64,000 nucleotides of DNA from Cyanoderma ruficeps (lineage: Eukaryota; Chordata; Aves; Passeriformes; Timaliidae), in assembly GCA_008694505.1 (NCBI GenBank), contig VZDJ01000090.1, forward strand, positions 6,131,521-6,195,520, read 5' to 3'. Of the stretch, positions 1 through 14,900 are shown piece by piece. Positions within the stretch are counted from its first letter, which is position 1; each line of letters starts with the position of its first letter. The notes below the pieces were generated by a model. The model was not told where the DNA came from. It saw only the letters and a program-made list of their open reading frames with translations, and searched no databases. The position numbers and the translations under genes were made by a program.

Positions 1-3000
1 AACTGTTGTCAGAAAGGAGGAAATGGAAAGATCTTATAAGGAATGAGTAGGTCCATTTCAAGATCTGGCCTAGCATCTCTCAGGGGTCGGTTTGATCTTA
101 CTCGAATTTGAACAGGTTCTTCAAGGAGTGATCTCTAAGATGATTCAGGATAGAGGTAAGGGCAGGAGGTGTGGCAGAAGGCTAAGCAACATTTTGGTGT
201 CTACACTGCTATAAGGGATGGGGAAAATTCTGTATTTAAACATATGGTCCTTTCTTTTCTAAGATCTGAACTACCAGATCATGGAACTGACTAGGTGACT
301 AGGAACCAAAAAAAAAGAAAAAGAACAGCACAAAGCCCTCACACAATTACAAAAACTAAACTCTGAACCAAAACAATCTCTGTCTCCCCATTCCTCAAAT
401 GCTGCTTGAGCACCATGCCCTGTTTTGGTCTGTCAATGAGAACATAGGTGACCCTATAGAAAATGCTGAGGAACAGAAGCAGTTAAATCTAGAAGAAATT
501 GATGCCCCTCCACCCTCTGCAGCAAGCCAGAGAGCAAGCTGAGGGCTCCCCCAAGACACACCCCCACTCATTATTTACAGTAGAGTAATCAGCATTCTCC
601 TTTTCCAATAGCTTGATGTCTCCCACTAACCTTAATTTTCTGCATTTCCCTCCTTGGTGTTTTGTTTTCCCTGATTCCACAACTGGCTGGGAGAGGTGAG
701 CTGAGACGATGTGCTCTGCACTCTGTGGGGATTCATTTACATGCTGATGTTTGCATCAGAAGAGCCTTTAGATAACACAGTAACCTCCTCCCCTGCAGAG
801 AGGAGAAGGGAGCTCAGAGACAGGCACAGGTGGCTCTGGCAGCAGGGCTGGGCAGGGCTGCAGGTGCAGCAAGGGGCCCTGCAGTCTGTGCTCACCTCCA
901 GGCAGCTGGAATGGGACACCTCGTGTCCCCGGAGCTGGAAGACATTTGTCAACGAGCCAGTGGAGAGAGCAGCCAGGAAGCAGCTCCACCGTAACTGAGG
1001 AGAATTAAGACCCTACGGAGACGAAGGAGAGCTGGCAACACACACTGGGATGATCAGCCCCACCCCTCACAAGGTACAAGGCAGCCATCCAAGTAGTGCC
1101 TGTCTAGACACATTTACAGCACGCCTGAGAAATGGATGGAAAAACACCATTTATCCCCTGCATCCACCATCTCCCAGCTCACAGAGCCATAGGCTCTGGC
1201 TCAGCTGCAGGAACCCAGAGGAATGAGCCACTGAGCCCACATATCCCAGGGTTTGCTATTCCACATGTACACCTGTGACAGGTGTGCTACATGTGTTAAA
1301 CCTCAGCTCTAGGACTAAAAACACAGGTTATCCAAGTTACTAAAATCCTAAATGGTACCAGGCACTGAACCGAAGCCATCCAGAGTTAAAACCAACTTAT
1401 GTTGAGATTTACACTATAAAATATAAACAGGGAAGAAACCATAAAACTCTACCTTGTCAGAGGCAGCAACAGGCACAACAGGCACCAGATGATGCAAGAA
1501 TCTTTAAACAGAAGAGCACAAAGGTCCACGGGGCAGCAGATAAAACAATCTTCCATGAGAAAAAAAAAGCTGATTCCTGGGAAGACAAGGAAATTATGGA
1601 GGAGGTGGGTTTCACCTGCCATCACAAACCAATGCTCTGCAGGTGACACTGCTCAGTGAATTCTCTGCAGGTACCTTCCAGCAGCTGTTGGACGTGTTAT
1701 TTTGACAATCCCAGCTGCAGCCAGATATTAAAATCCACATTTACCAAACTACAAAGCAAAGCCCTGCAAAAAAAATCTCACTTCCCCAGGTCCCTTAGGG
1801 GCTGGCCTGGCCAGATACTCAGCTGAGCTCAGCTCACCCCACTGTGGGGCTAAGCACAGGGAGTTTCCCCCCTGGGAAGAGGAGGGAGTACACCTGGAGT
1901 CTGCTTCTCTGAGGGGGATTGGGGTGACAGGGGGCTCTCTGTTCCCAGCTGGGGCCAGCACAACCTGCTCAGGATGGCAGCTCCCCTGGAAGACAGAGCT
2001 TGGCTGCAGCTTATTGCTGTTCCTGATGTGATGTTTTCTGAAGAATGTCTAATCAATGCCAGCATTTCAAGGAAGGATCAACAGCCTGCAGGCTGCTGAT
2101 ATGGAGACACTCAGAAAACTACAAATAGGAATTGTGGACAACCCAGAGGACACCGTTAGAAATCTGATTAGTTTCAGCTAAGTGTATGATGGTTTGGTCA
2201 CAAAGTGACAGACCCTGGCAGCCTTCAGTCTGCAAACACACCTGGCTGTGAGATGACTCATCTAACAAGAAGAACGGGCTCATCAGTTCTTTCTCTGACC
2301 AGTGCAAGTATCCCAAATCTGCATGAGCTTTTGATTGAGACTTTGAAGTGAGTTTTTCCTATATCTAATGGTAATAATGAATTAATATTAACATAACAAT
2401 GTCAACTCCTGGCAGTGTTTTGCCACCTGATCTGCTGCCTAATGAGCAAAGGAAGGCTCACAAGACTGTAGGAATTTCAAGGTGTGAGGGATTCAAAACT
2501 GTACTTCTTCAAAGTCAGCATCTGCTGTTACATACCTCTTGCTGAATGACATTGTAGAAGATGTAGATGTAGAAGATGCATCCCAGACCAATGCTGCCTT
2601 TCAGTCTCAAAAGCCACTGATCCAGTTATTCTGTTACTCCCCAAGTAGTCAATCTTAAGACATAGCAGTGACCTTTCTTGTTATGCCTTCCTGACATCAC
2701 TCATGCCACCTTTCCTTGGTTCCTTACTGCCTCGAGTGTCAGATCAGGAGCCCACCAGCTCTGATGCCAACAACACCTCTCCACAACAGGCATCCATTTT
2801 CTCCCAGGCCAGGAATTCTCCTGAGCTTCCTTCGTGATTCTGGAAGCAAATCTCTTCCTGCCAGACACTGGTCTCATCCCTGAATGCTTCTGGAAATCTG
2901 AGGCAAAGAAAACCCCTGGGGCCAAAGATAAAACCAAATATAATTAAAAATTAATTTCAGTATAATGATTAAAGCATCTCAGTGAGACAAGCATCAGGGT

Positions 3001-6000
3001 GTTGTATCTTTGGTGATGTGGGGAAGACCCTTATGGCTTCCTGCCCTGGGGACTCTTGTCAGTTTTAATAAGTTTTACTGCACAGCTGTGAGCATGGCAA
3101 ATTGAACAGCCCAAATGAAGACCATTTTTCACCGGACAGAAGCACAAATTTCTGCCATCCTATGTCATGGCAGAAGGGCTGTGGTATAAGTGGACTGCTC
3201 ACCTTGCTATGCCTCAGCTGAGAGGCAGCAGCACTGCTGTGTCCCCATGGGGCTCAGGTCAAGGGATGTGAGCAGATGGTTGATGCTACAGGACTCCCTT
3301 GAATATTTGTGATGGCACTGGCTGTGGGCAGCAGGGGAGCCAGGAACCAGGGTTGAGTCCAACACTAAGTACCTCCATCAGTCTCAGCTCTGAAGGCTAC
3401 CAGCATCACTCTGTGGCCTTTTGCTTTTTTGCAGCCATTGCTGAATTCCCTGAACCACAACAGAGTGCTTCTTCCTCCTCAAGATGCATGCAAAACAAGG
3501 GATGGAAAAAGGCACATGCCAGCAGCTTCTGCAACTTGATGTTGGCAGTGCTACCCATGGACATACTGCACAGCTCCCACTCCTTTTTTTGCTGGCCTTG
3601 CCAAATCCTAATCATCCTGTTTGCCTATGTTCCTTCCTCCCAGACACTCCATCTCCTGTTCCCTTTCTTGAAGAGGCTGCATCTCTTTAAAGGCTTCGGC
3701 TGCCTGCCAGTTTGTTCTCTCTCACCCCAGTTCCCTCAGCTTTGTCTGAGGAAAGCATCTGGCTTTCCTAAGGGTTGGTTTCTTCAGCTGTTTTCCAGCA
3801 CACAGTCCCACTGAAGTTGACATCACTTTGTAGATGGTTCCATTCTGGCCCAGGAAGGGCAGTATAAAAAAGCTCAAGACAGATCTGTAGACTCTGCTGA
3901 CTTCCTGCAAGTTGCTGACTGCATCAATACCTCCCCTGATTACCTCATCAAAAGGCAAACCAGATGTTCTCCTGTGGAAGGAGGGAGCAGTGAGCACAAA
4001 GCATTGCTACAAAGCCACCTTCGTGCCACGTGTTGCAACACATCCACCAGCTCAGAAAGGCAGCCAACTCAAGAGCATGGAGTGTCACACACAGAGCACA
4101 GGAATGGGTCCAGGAACTCTCGCCAAGGACCTTGGAACCACTCCTTTCTTTGTGAAAGTCTGTGCTGGGCAATTACATATAAGGGCCATAGTTTTTAGAT
4201 CTTTTCTTGATCAGCACCCTGCAAATCAATTGACTCTGCACATACAGGCAGTAAGATTCACCTTCTCCTGCAGAGCCTCTGGCATGAACCATTTCCTTTC
4301 CCAGTGCATTGGCCACTCCCTTGAGCCAGAAAATGCTTTACAGAGTAGCAGAAGGATAGGGAAGACAGAAAGCTGGTTTATCCTGAGCTGTTTGGCAGAT
4401 TCAAATGCCTTTATTTATAATTCCTTTACCTTTGGTCCTCACTAAACAGATTTCTAGATTTTCAGGCTTCAGAAGGTTGAAATAATCCTGGTTAACCACA
4501 TAGCCCCTTCTCATCCAAAACTCCTTCCCAAAGAGCTCTGCAAGATGTTTAGACACACAAAGAGCTGTGAACAGAGCAGGCTTTCTCCAAAGACTTTGTA
4601 ATGGTGGGGAATAAGCAAGGCCAGGAGCTGGAGGAGTTGTGTCATGACAGGGCATCCCACTGTGTTGCACCTTCACCTGACCAACGTAATTAAAACTTAG
4701 ACAACAGATATAGATTAATCAGGCAGTTCATCATCACCTCATTGTGAGGCAGGAAAGGTGTTGCTTTTCCAAGTCAGTATGTTCCCAGGGAGGAGACTGT
4801 GTTCTCTGACAGACACTGTTCACGCTGGCAACATCAACAGGGGAGCAAGAACATTTTGCTGCATCATTTTTGTGCCAGGACCAACTTTGCCAGTCTAGAT
4901 CAAACTTCTCAAAGGGATTTTTTTGTTTGAAAAGTCCTGTCTTGCCTATAGAATGTGCATAAGAAAGGATGGTAACGTGCTAGAACATCTTTAAAAGTGT
5001 GAAGGAGTGCTGCATTACCCGAAAAGAGATGAGGTCTCTAGCGAATTATGCAGATCACTCCAGAATACTACAAATAAAACCATAAAACTGGCCTGCACCA
5101 TCATCTATTTCATGCATGCCTTCCACATCACAGAGGAAACAGCTCTGAAATTACTGGGAAAGGTTTAAACATTTTATTGGAACCCTTTGTCTGCCACCTC
5201 AGGTTATGAATCAAAAACCAACAGAGTTCAGGATGAAGAAAAGAAAAAGCTACTCAATGCTTAAAAGCACCTCTGAAACACACCTGGAACTCAATTTTTT
5301 ATGCATAAAAATCTCATCTGAAAACCCTGTGGACCTTAGAGATGAGGAATTAAATTGAACATCCTGCTGGAACATTTCCAGTCTTGGGCAGCTCCTGTGA
5401 TCCTGCAGAGCCACAGAGGAGCAGACCTAGAAACTGCCAGACAAGGCTGGATATACACTGTGTGTGTCTTGGACACTGTGTCCTAGTGATTTACAGGACG
5501 GGGTGGGTAAACAGCAGGAGGGGGCAGGAAATTACAAACCTGAAGGAAAGGAGAAAACTTTTTTGTGATAAGCCGGTTTGATTTTTTTTCCTTAATACAT
5601 TTCAAAGCATACCTTTGAAACTGCTGAAGAGTCTGCAACATTAAAATAGCTCTGGAAGGAGGAAGTTACTGAACAGAATACTGATTAAGTGGTCAGAAAG
5701 GCATAGGACTTTTAACATGAGGCCCTGACAGTTATTCTTATCAGCATGAAAGGTTTTTCTTTATTAAGGGGAAGATTACACTAGAAGTTGCTACGGAAAA
5801 GACATTCAAGGGTCTAATGTTTTTGTAACACACCATCACTTTTGTATTCTGCTCTGTTCTTTTATATTCTGCCCTTTGGGGATGGATGGCAGTCAAGGAT
5901 GTTTTTGCAGTCTTCTGTGCTTAGTGAAGTTAATTTAGCACAGACATTTTTCCACTCCCTATTAATTTCAATTTTCACTTCTCCATGGAAAGTTTAGCTT

Positions 6001-7600
6001 TCTTCATGCAGTTCTCATCCCCATATTAGGGCAAGAATTCTGTTGTTAATAGAAATTAGATCTCTGCCTGGAAATAAATTAAAAAACTTTCTAAGTTAGT
6101 ATGAAAAATGTTGCTGATTTTTTACAGTGTGAACTAAGTGGACAGACATGTTGAGACATTGTATAAATACAACACATTAAGATGGTTGCAGGGTTAGTGT
6201 TGTTTGTAACTGTGTTAGATACTGAATGATGTAGCTGGTCAAATTCTGCCCAGCACAAAATGGTTTACTTTGTGCAGCCGTGGTACACATGTGCACACAC
6301 ACAAAAAGCTAAGCAGAGCACTGTAACAGGAAAGCCTAATGTGTAGGACTGGAAAAAGAAACATAACACAGCAGCATGGAAGGACTGGAAAGCCAGAAGA
6401 AGAGAAGGGTTATTGAGAATAGCATGTTATTAGTACTTAGCTTAGCAGGCCACAAAGATCCTAGCACAGCTACATTTATCTCCTGAGAACATCCAGGCTG
6501 GGAGATAAAGAAAAAATGAATAAATCCGAATGATTCACAGAGGTGGGGCAGGACAGGGAGACTGACTGATCACCAGTAGCCCCCAAAAGGTATAAAACAG
6601 CAATTCCAAAACTAGCAGGAAGGTTACCAACCTAAGAAGCAGGCAGGAAATGCAAGGAGGACACAACCATGAGCACCCCTTGTCCTCTGTGTCATCACAG
6701 AGCACCCCTGACTGACTTGGTGGACACAACCATCGTGGTGCCCAAGTGCTGGGCTGAGTCAGGCATTTCGGTGATTCAGTATGTGGATACAGNCACCCCC
6801 CCCCCCCCAAAATTTTGCACAGCACTTGCAACATTGTAGAAACAGACACTGCAGAAACAAGCATTGCAAGGTCCCATGCACTGCATTCCTCTTGAAAAAA
6901 GCATAAACCATTTTGTTTCATTAGAATTCCTTTAAGTTAGGCAGGCCTTCTACCTCACACTGTATACCCAGGACACCATCTCCAAGTTTCCCAGAGCTGC
7001 ATCAGTTTTAACACCCACAAAGTACTACTTGGAGTGAGGATGATAATTCTGTATTTTGTGTCATTTCTGTGGCTGAATCACACTCTGTAATCCGTGTGAA
7101 GACAACAGCAGAGCAGTATTTGCACCATTTCTTTAGGATCCTGTGGAACAGAAGTGTAGTTACTGCAACAGAGTGAGTCAGGCTGGAATGGTAAAAAGGA
7201 CTACAACCTCGTGTAGCTGCCCAAAGAGACAGGGAAAATAAACACCCCTTGTACACAATGGCAGTGTCATTCTGATGGGAGGTACTAAAATCTTAAAGCA
7301 TTGCTGAAATTGCAAATGGTTTTAAGGCCATTGAGTGTAGTATTTTTTCAAGCTTAATTAAGGTAGTAGAGTCCTTATGGGGAGAGGGACAGGAAGCTGT
7401 CCTCAACACTTCCAAGTTTATTGTGGCATTCTTTTGAATGTCATAATAAATTCCAAATCATTTGGACACCTGCTCCAGGACAGGATCCTACTCCTAGATA
7501 ATGTCTTCCATCAGGCTGCTAGGTCAAGTTTTCAGGAGACATCTTCTTGAGTTCAAACTCTCTGGTACACCACCTCTGCCACACACTGAGGAGCCAGTAT
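1..7600. other. Intergenic region downstream of QTRT2, no gene recognised
   Basis: No conserved protein segment, no run of phase-compatible exons and no RNA gene was recognised here on either strand. The open frames are short and have no familiar motif. In mammals DRD3 lies beyond the QTRT2 3' end in the opposite orientation, but no dopamine-receptor transmembrane segment is visible, so any DRD3 copy would be further left. The stretch holds one ambiguous base at 6793 followed by a poly-C run to about 6808. Confidence 0.6.
6794..6808. repeat. Poly-C homopolymer next to an ambiguous base
   Basis: A run of about 13 cytosines follows an N at 6793. The true length of such a run is often uncertain in assemblies, and the N probably marks read disagreement. 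Confidence 0.8.
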
Positions 7601-7618
7601 AACAAATAATAAATTTCT

Positions 7619-7624
7619 TTTATT
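7619..7624 (-). terminator. QTRT2: Candidate QTRT2 polyadenylation signal
   Basis: The minus strand reads AATAAA here. It is the first canonical signal I found downstream of the QTRT2 stop codon (8657-8659). A GT-rich stretch follows on the minus strand about 40-60 bases later, as expected of a downstream element. It would give a 3' UTR of about 1 kb. Transcript data are needed to confirm its use. Confidence 0.5.
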
Positions 7625-8656
7625 GTTGCTTTGTGATATAAAATTATTAAAACCATGATTCCACAGTAAGGGACAGTAAGAAAAAAACAACTGAATAAGA
7701 GGAACGTAACATAACTAGGTCATATTTTAAAGCAAGGACCCACCAGAATGTTTTCTCAAAGTCCTTTCCTATGACACTTTCCTTCCACAGCTCCATCTCA
7801 CAGTGACATTTGTGTAGCACGCTGTGACCAGTGCTAGGGTGGCTGGAAAGAATGGTACAGACATTGTCACCCATGCGTTAACATGGGAGTGAAATCTGGA
7901 AAAAGTGCAGAGAGTTTAAAAAAACCCCTCTACAGCAGGACATGGATTAAACACTTTCTTTTCTCTCTGGCTCCAATGTCATTGAATGGGACTCCTGAGG
8001 CAGGGTTGTTCAAGGCAGGGGCAAACTTCTTCCAGGCCCAGAGAACATTCTGCACTGCAGGTGGCCTGAGAGAGGTGTACACACATAGTGCCTTGTGCCA
8101 CTGGACACAGCAGCACTTCCAGTCAGTTCTTTCCAAGGATACAGATGCTGGCAATGGCTACAAGGACAGTGTGCTAGACTGAGGTGGGATTTCTCACCAA
8201 GGAGATACACAATGGGAGATTAGGACACCACTAGGTTTTTCTAGAAAAATAATTACTGTTGGGTATGGAACAAGAGTCCCAAGCAGCAGCTGAGTCTCCA
8301 GGTTGCTGGATTAATGTTAAGTATATGCCCTGCTTTATCCTCAATCACAAGTTCAATTACTCTGTCCTTGCACATGGGAAACCAACAGTGAGTATCTGAA
8401 AACAAACCTATCCATACTGGTCGTACTGGTGAACTGTCCAGGCTCTTCCACCCACCAAGAATGCACCGAACCAATTAACCAAAAGAGACATTTGAACAAG
8501 ATCATCCTTCCCCACCAGAAAGAGAGAGCTTATTGAAATGTCTCCTTCAGGTTCCTCCAGGAGAGTAAAAAAAGGCATTTTACTACTGACAGGTCCAGGT
8601 GATACAGTCCCACTGGAAGAAGATGCAGGCTGCAACCTCCTCCGTCCTCTGTGAGC

Positions 8657-8918
8657 TCACTGTCTCAGCGTCGCATCTGCCGGGCCTTGCAGCGCCTGCC
8701 TGAAGACAAGCTCCTTGAGCTGATCCAGTTTCCTGTCCCTTAAGGCCTCCTGAATGGCACTGAAGAAACCAAAGTAGTGCTGGAAGTTGTGCATCATGAG
8801 CAGGACACCAGCCAGCAGCTCGTTGGTCACCAGGAGGTGATGGACGTAGGCACGAGTGTGCCTCTGACAGCAGTAACAGCTGCATCCCTCCAGCACAGGA
8901 CCAAAGTCATCGTGGTAT
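8657..8918 (-). CDS. QTRT2: QTRT2 coding exon 8 (terminal)
   Basis: 262 nt including the TGA at 8659-8657. It encodes [20 protein letters not shown] and ends ATLRQ. It carries the full zinc ligand set of the TGT fold (three Cys and His380). Confidence 0.93.
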
Positions 8919-11900
8919 CTAAGGAAGAAGCAATGTTGGGTAACATCAGAGCTAAGAAGACCCATCCAAGCAATAAAGAGTACCCCTCTAACCACCCGGC
9001 CTTTTGCAGGGACCTGGGCCTTAAAAGTCCTGAGGTCCTTAATCCAGATCTGCTGACAACTCAGACCAGCACCACTGGCACAAAAGACTTCAGATATCAA
9101 GAGGTGGTTTGGGTTGGAAGAGACCTTAAAAATCACTTAGTTCCCACACCCTGCCACGGTGTGGGACCAGGGCTGCTGAAAGCCCCAGGCCTCCTCACAC
9201 CAGCAGTCCCCTCAGAGCCAGAAGGCCATACATTTAAGTCAGAATAACTGACTACATCACAGCTGACAGCAGAGAGAGGCCTCATCTGTGCCTTCCCTGG
9301 CAGAAAAGCTGCAGTGCCAGACACCTATCGCAAAGTGCATGAAGGAGAAAGCCACCAAACCCACAGATTTACTCATCCCACTATTCACAAAACAGATGCA
9401 CCATTTCAGAGAGCAAAGCAACGCCAATTATCTATTCAGACACCTGTGACAAAGAGACAGGAGAATAAGTGGTAACAATGGCCAAATTTTTGTGAAGTAT
9501 CCAGAAATGGCAGAACTGCTCAGCAGCTGCCCAAACTGAGTCACAGAGTAGAGGGTCTCCAAAGTTTAAATAAAACCTAGTATCTTAAGATGACCCAAGG
9601 TAGATGTGGAAGAGCAAAGTGATTCCCAGACCACCTTTGTGAACCTATGGTCTTCCAGCTGAGACGTAACTATGACCACAGAGTGTTTGCTAGATAAATG
9701 ACCAGAAAAGCCCTGGCTCTAGGTCAGGCAAAAGACAGTGCTTTCAGACATAGGCTGTTGCCTGATAACAAGCTGGAATGTTTGTCCAACACTCTTCACT
9801 CAATGTCCAGAAGTACTCTCTTCAACAGCTTCATGTTTTATGAAGTCTCTCATCCAGCTGCTGACCAGTTGCAAATGAATACAGAGGAAAAAGCATCATA
9901 TTTAGTCATACAGCTGCAGGTACCCTCCCCACAAACTCACATACTTTTTATCCTTCAGACATATCTCAAATGGTGTCATTTCTGGGTCAGCTTTGGAGAC
10001 TTCCTCCTGGTCTTCTTGAGCACCATTCTTCTCCAGGTGCTGGGTCCCATTTTGTGTTAAAACTGATTAAATTAAAAAGAGGAAAGCCTTAGAACAGAGA
10101 GCAAGGGCAGAGCAAGGGTAGCAACCTTAGAGTAGGTATTTCTGCTGCTTTCTTGCCAAGTGAAAACTGCCACAAGTTTCCACTTCTTTCTTCTAGAAAA
10201 CAGGTATTTTACTTTAATTGCTGTAGGTTAGTTAACACAAACACACTTTTAGATGATCAAAACAGCAAGAGAAGTGAAAACTAATCAACTAAAACTAATC
10301 AAAAGTTAGAGCTGAAATAACAGTACAACTTTTTGCTGCTCTACCGAGCTGAATTCTTTATAAAATGTCAAAAGTATTTTGTCTGAACTGCATGCTGAAT
10401 AGAATGCAATCACCTGAACAAATGGATTTTATTGAGATTTTGTTAGAGTAGACAGGCAACTCATCTGCATTCAGTCATTCTACTTTTCATACTGTGATCA
10501 CTCAGGGATTTAGATGCCTCTTGTTTTTTAAAAAAACCCAAAACCCTGGAATCAAAAGAGGCTGGTAGCACTAATTCAGAAGAGGTAGGTTCCACATCTG
10601 CCTTTTCAGCATCTATCTGAAAAATAAAGAACCATCCCATGATATTATTGATTTGCAATTTTATGTTTGTTCTTAAGGAGAAGGAGATGTATCTGACAAT
10701 ACCAATATTACTGTTTGCATAATCCATGCCTACTGTTTTTAAAACAGAGGACAAAACCACTGCCATTATAATTGCCAGAGCCTTATAATTTAAGAATAAA
10801 GTTAGACAAGATAAAGAACAATGAACAAAGGTAAGGGTTAAAAAAACAGCAGCAAGCACAAAGAAACAAGATGTTCTGTTCTGTTCAGCTGGCTCTGAAT
10901 TAACCAGGCATGAAAAGCCACTAGGTTCTACCCAAGAGAAAAAATTAAAATGCTTCCCTGTATTAAAAACATTTAATAGGCCAAAACAAAACAGCTGCTT
11001 TTTGAAACACATTCGATAGGTGCTTTAATAGGTGACACACATTCCCATCTCACAGTGTAATGAGGTATGAACAGAGCATTTTGGTTTTGATATAAACTTA
11101 TGAATGCAAGGACTGAAAGGAAAACTGCCCAAATAAATGGGAAACTTCTGATAGCTAGAAAAAAGAACTTCGAAAATATATTACTACAACAGACACATTT
11201 TAATTTAATTCTAGAGATCACTTAATAGGTCCAGCCTTCACTGCTAATGGTAACAGAAAATTTGCCAATGGTGTCAAACTAATACCCCTCTATTCAGGAG
11301 GTGCTTAAGAAATATTTAATCATCACATTTTGGATAATGAGACATCCAGAGGCCTCAAGTTTTACTCAACCAATTTCACACCAAAGCACCCTGCCTTCAA
11401 AAGCAACACGTGGTAGTGGAATCCCATTTTTTCCAGTGGTGACTGCATTTGTTTCAGGAACAAAGCCCTCAAATAAATACAGATTCCTCCCAAGTATGAA
11501 TTATGCTTTACCACAATATAAAATGTAAAAACTGTAGCAATCATCAAGAAGCCTACCTGTTGCTTCAGGATCTGGATGGTAGCTGTAACTGAAAACCAAG
11601 GCACAGCCTCGCTCCGTCACTTGGAAGGGAAAGAAGCTCTCAAAAATGTCCACTCCCCTTTCAATGCACTCAAGCACCTCATCTGGTTTGCCTACACCAT
11701 GAATGATTCTGTAGGAGACACACAAGAAGACAAATCTACAATATTCTGGGTAGAAGCGAGCAGATTCCTGAAGGAAAAGACCTCCAGGTCATGTGCAGCA
11801 CATGTAGCTTACCTCTGCAACTGCTAACAGTCATCATTCAAAATTCCATGTGCTCCCACTTCCTCCACCTCCAACCTATCCAGTACATAACAGGCCCCCA

Positions 11901-14900
11901 GTACACTATTTTCCCTTTGGAAGAGAGCAATAATCCCTCATTTACTGCAGAAAACCCCCATTCTGTTAATTGTGTTTGAAGTGATTTGCATGTGATTTCT
12001 TTCGCGTACACAATGAGATTCATAACATCTGTGCCACAGAGCAGATATTTTCCTTAATCATGTTGGTGCCCCAATGAACTACCAATTCCCAGACACATGG
12101 ACCCTTTTGCTTGTTAGCTGTTTAGAAGACAGTCTAAAAAGAGTCTCAACGGAGCAGCAGTAGACAGCTGGTCAAAGATACAAGTCCTTCAGGTGACAGA
12201 CACATCCTATTGCACTTGGGAAACCACCTGGGGGAGAATGCACTAATGAAAAACATCATTAGAAAGAGAAAACCTCCTTGCTTTAGTCTTCCTTTCTCTT
12301 TACACTCTACCTGCTCAAATAATTTACCCAAAAACGTGGGCTGTAACATCTCCTGGCATTAAGAGCCAGGAAGAGCCTGGCTGGATTGTCATCAATGGTA
12401 ACAGAGATCCTGCTGGCAGCCAAATTTAGCTGGCAGCTTCACCGAGAGTGGGTGAAGTGTAAGAGAGCAGAGCAGTGCCTGCTCTCCTGCAGGTGCAGGG
12501 CTGGTCTGAAAGCAGTACAAGTTAATGTAGGGCAATGAGCTAAACAGATAATTAGGAAAATACACAGGGGCTGATAAATGAAGTCACAAGGTGCCATTTT
12601 TAGTCACTTTTCTAAGTACTCCAATTAAGTTGATGAGCACAGAATAAGGATAGGAGAAGTTTACAGCCTGAGTGTTTTATGTTTCAGGTTCCCATGACAG
12701 GGAGAAAATGATATGCAGAAGTCAAAACAGCAGCTCTGCATATATGATCAAAGCCTTGCTGAAACTCATCTCTGCACAGGTAAGGACAAACATTTGTTCT
12801 TGCAAGGGTTCCTACACTACTGGAAAGGAAAACAAATTTTATCAAGAGACTTCAGCCCCTTTAGGTACATGAAAGGACTCTTCATAAAGAGTGCATTCAT
12901 AAGATAATTTTACCATCACACAAAAAGCAACCACTTCTTGAGTGACACGCAGAAAGTGTTTGTCTTCTAGAGAATTTCATGCTGGGGTAGAACACAGCTG
13001 AAAAACAACTTCTCCAGCCAGAACGGCAAGGGTGATTTTCAGGAGCAAGGACTGCCTGAAATTCACTTGAGGTACTTCCAAGACCCCCCAGGGGCTAACC
13101 AGCCCTCTTCCTATCAAGAGGTCAGAAACACTTGTTTTAACAAGACAAGCAAACTATTTGATAGATGAAGCAGACGCACTGGTAGCCACTGAGGTTAGCT
13201 GAGCAGATTGGACTCTAACGCTCCCAGGGGATCTTTTAAGTAGCTCAAGCAGGCAGGAAAGCAACAACACAGCAAGCCTCCTAACTGTCAGGAAAATTCA
13301 AACCCCAGGCACCATTAAGCAAGAACAAGCTACAACAGCAGGCACAGTGCTCTTGCATTTAATTCCCTTTTAAACACCATTAGGTCAGAGCAATGGTCTG
13401 CTAGCAGAGGGAAGCAGGAACACAATGGGGCCTCCGTCATTCTCTTCAGGAAATGATGAAAAAGGCAACCATATTATTTCTGTAGCAGTTGCTCTGGTAA
13501 GAGCAATCCAGCGAGCTCGACCCAATAAAACAACCCCTACACTTCTGAACCACTAGCAAATATTAGCACAGGTTTTCAAGAAGTCTTTAGTTACTGTTAG
13601 TCAGTTATAAGGATCAAGGAAGCTGCCACTCCTGTCCAGTCCTTGGCATGGGTCTGATGAGCACAACTAACACCTCAGATATGCAATAAGCCCCACACTG
13701 TCCAAGAGGAGAACACCTCTGTTCTGGGCCAGCCTGAACCACCCCAGGGAGTGCACAGGTGCAGTGCCACAGGGACTAGGACAGAGCTGGCTACCAGGAT
13801 CATGCAGCATGCACTGGCTGGTTCTGCCACCAACCCTCTCTGCCATCTGCCAGTTCAGGCCAGAGAGAACTTAAAACGTGACAGTTTTACTGAGAAGTCC
13901 CTGCAAAATATCTTGATAACATTCTTGTTTGAGCTGAACTTCAAGTAAACCATGGCCTCCAAGACCAAATGCAAGTAACCCTGACATCTCCTATCTGTAA
14001 CTCTTCCTAAAAACTCTTTCTCAAACCCACAGCATGATCAAAGCCTGGTGCCAGTTGCAGCTAAAAAAGTGTTGAAGACTGCAGCTTGACAATGGTAAAA
14101 TTTATGCAGCCTGGCACACACAGGGCTGTGCAATACAGTGATTATTTCCTACAGGGAAACTGCACAGCAGCCTGTAGATGCTCCTCATAGTAGGACAGAT
14201 GGATTTCTTGGGATGGTGCCCACACAACTTACCTTGGTTTATCCTCTGGCAGCTCTGCTGTGACAGAAGCTATCAGTTTCAACTTGGTCTCTTTGGCCAT
14301 GGCACTTCCCTGGAAGCCATCTAGCAGAAAGCCACCCACAGGCCTCTTGGCAGTCTCCCTGGCTGATCTGAGCCTCTCCTCCAAGATATCTCCACCTTCA
14401 ATTGCCCCAAACATTACACTTCCTTGTAGTTCCTGTCCCAGGAGAAAGCTACAAGTGTTAGAGCATGCTCTGCCAAAGACATGTAAGACATCTCACAGCC
14501 CAGACTTCAGATGCCTGCTAAGCCCCACATTCCCAGGAACTTGCCAGAACCACGGGGTTTCATCTCATGTAGGACTATTCCCCACACAACACTGTGAAGT
14601 CCATGTGTAACAAATGGGACCAGTAGAGACAAGATTCTGCTCCTTGCCTCGACACTAAATCACTGAGAATTTTGATGCCACTCTTCCCACCTCCCTACAG
14701 AAGGCAATAACCACACACCATCTTTGTACATGGCTTTTTATGGATGGGGTCTCAGCAATAGATGTGTTAATGCAAAACACAAAGCAGGTGCCACTATCCT
14801 GGCTGTCTGACACCAGATGTCACAGGGATTTCCCTCTCAGGACATACAAACACCAACTCCTGTCACCTGTTCCCCCTTGTAGTCCAGACCCAGACTCAGA

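Noticed and set aside
3299..4445. Two plus-strand open frames of 171 and 177 codons
   Set aside because: No family motif, no splice-site structure and overlapping open frames on the other strand; they look like chance frames in intergenic DNA.
1..7600. 3' end of DRD3
   Set aside because: Expected from mammalian synteny, but no dopamine-receptor helix 6-7 sequence or C-terminus was seen on either strand.
10461..11012. 183-codon open frame on the minus strand in a QTRT2 intron, first considered as QTRT2 exon 7
   Set aside because: The AT-rich translation has no family resemblance and no suitable donor. The segment 9945-10062 fits phase and family sequence on both sides.
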